A DNA stretch of 5,697 nucleotides from Clostridiales bacterium (GTDB lineage: Bacteria > Bacillota > Clostridia > Oscillospirales > Ruminococcaceae). Of this stretch, positions 5,346-5,697 are shown piece after piece. The first letter of the stretch is position 1. Each line of letters starts with the position of its first letter. The notes below the pieces were generated by a model. The model was not told where the DNA came from. It worked only from the letters and a program-made list of their open reading frames with translations, and searched no databases. The translations under genes and the position numbers were made by a program. Where the stretch lies: the NCBI GenBank assembly GCA_029007575.1, contig JAQXIB010000026.1:1-5697 (forward strand). The letters run 5' to 3'.

Positions 5346-5697
5346 AGCAAAAGACAGTAAGATAGATGAGAAAGAAATTCCGGTATCGGAACAGGAAGAA
5401 GTCTTGACCGAGGAAACAGCGGAAACGACCGAGGAGCCTGCAAAACAGGAAACAGCAGAGGAAACGGTACAGCAGGAAGCGTCACCGGAGTCTCCGGAAG
5501 AGGCAAAGTCTGAAACAGAGCCTTCCGAGGTGGAACAACTCAAAGAGCAGCTTGCGAATATGAACGAGAATTATCTGCGTCAGGTTGCGGAGTTTGACAA
5601 CTTCCGCAAGCGGACAGCAAAAGAAAAACAGGATACTTATTCTTTTGCGCTGATGAAATGTGTTACTGAGTTTTTGCCGATCATGGATAACTTTGAG
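5320..5697 (+). CDS. grpE: GrpE, nucleotide exchange factor of DnaK (3' end missing)
   Basis: A frame open to the right edge gives 126 residues starting MAEKNKQNKAKD from a TTG codon, overlapping the last 26 nt of hrcA. Residues about 23-72 form a low-complexity Glu/Thr-rich tail with repeated EETAE-like units. Then comes the start of the conserved GrpE helix, with VEQLKEQLANMNENYLRQVA (71-90) and EFDNFRKRTAKEK (91-103), the family's hallmark. The frame continues past LMKCVTEFLPIMDNFE (111-126). GrpE is a cytoplasmic homodimer with a long coiled coil; it drives ADP release from DnaK in the DnaK-DnaJ cycle and acts as a thermosensor. The family is usually 180-230 residues, so roughly the C-terminal 60-100 residues, including the beta domain, are missing. 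The order hrcA-grpE is standard and predicts dnaK next. Confidence 0.95.
   Translation, partial: MAEKNKQNKAKDSKIDEKEIPVSEQEEVLTEETAETTEEPAKQETAEETVQQEASPESPEEAKSETEPSEVEQLKEQLANMNENYLRQVAEFDNFRKRTAKEKQDTYSFALMKCVTEFLPIMDNFE

Noticed and set aside
5389..5535. Tandem repeat in the Glu/Thr-rich start of grpE
   Set aside because: The EETAE-like units are irregular and typical of the acidic, low-complexity N-terminal tail of GrpE; there is no true DNA repeat period.
5274..5543. Minus-strand Ser-rich ORF opposite the hrcA/grpE junction
   Set aside because: It is the complement of the Glu-rich grpE tail; its Ser/Val-rich composition is that of an antisense shadow, and it has no family motif.

Overview
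The window looks like a chromosomal segment from a low- to mid-GC Gram-positive bacterium, most likely a clostridial Firmicute. The basis is strong AGGAGG-type ribosome-binding sites, frequent TTG starts, a CIRCE-controlled hrcA-grpE heat-shock operon, and a lipoprotein with a Firmicute-style lipobox. This placement is inference; there is no rRNA or other taxonomic marker here.

Layout from left to right. (1) Positions 1-588 (+) hold the 3' part of a PHP-domain metal-dependent phosphoesterase gene; its start lies outside the window. (2) Positions 589-1050 have no long gene but are rich in structure: a GC-rich hairpin ending the PHP transcript, a second hairpin, a small ORF of 37 codons with a good ribosome-binding site (674-787), a perfect 20-bp palindrome over its stop codon, a terminator-like hairpin, and a 74-nt element closed by a 9-bp inverted repeat (841-914). 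(3) Positions 1051-4022 (-) hold a two-gene, translationally coupled unit: a lipoprotein resembling ABC-transporter solute-binding proteins, followed by a class B penicillin-binding protein transpeptidase. (4) Positions 4023-4280 are a divergent control region with a perfect CIRCE operator and a promoter for hrcA. (5) Positions 4281-5697 (+) hold hrcA and the start of grpE, which overlaps hrcA by 26 nt and runs off the right edge. dnaK and dnaJ would be expected next, but they are not visible.

How the parts work together. HrcA is expected to bind CIRCE in front of its own gene and repress the hrcA-grpE operon until heat stress, giving an autoregulated chaperone operon. The divergent lipoprotein/PBP pair is probably an envelope module. 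Both products should sit on the outer face of the membrane, and no transporter permease or ATPase accompanies the binding protein. The least explained part is the 589-1050 interval: the small ORF and its flanking RNA structures match no family I recognise and are the best candidate for something undescribed.
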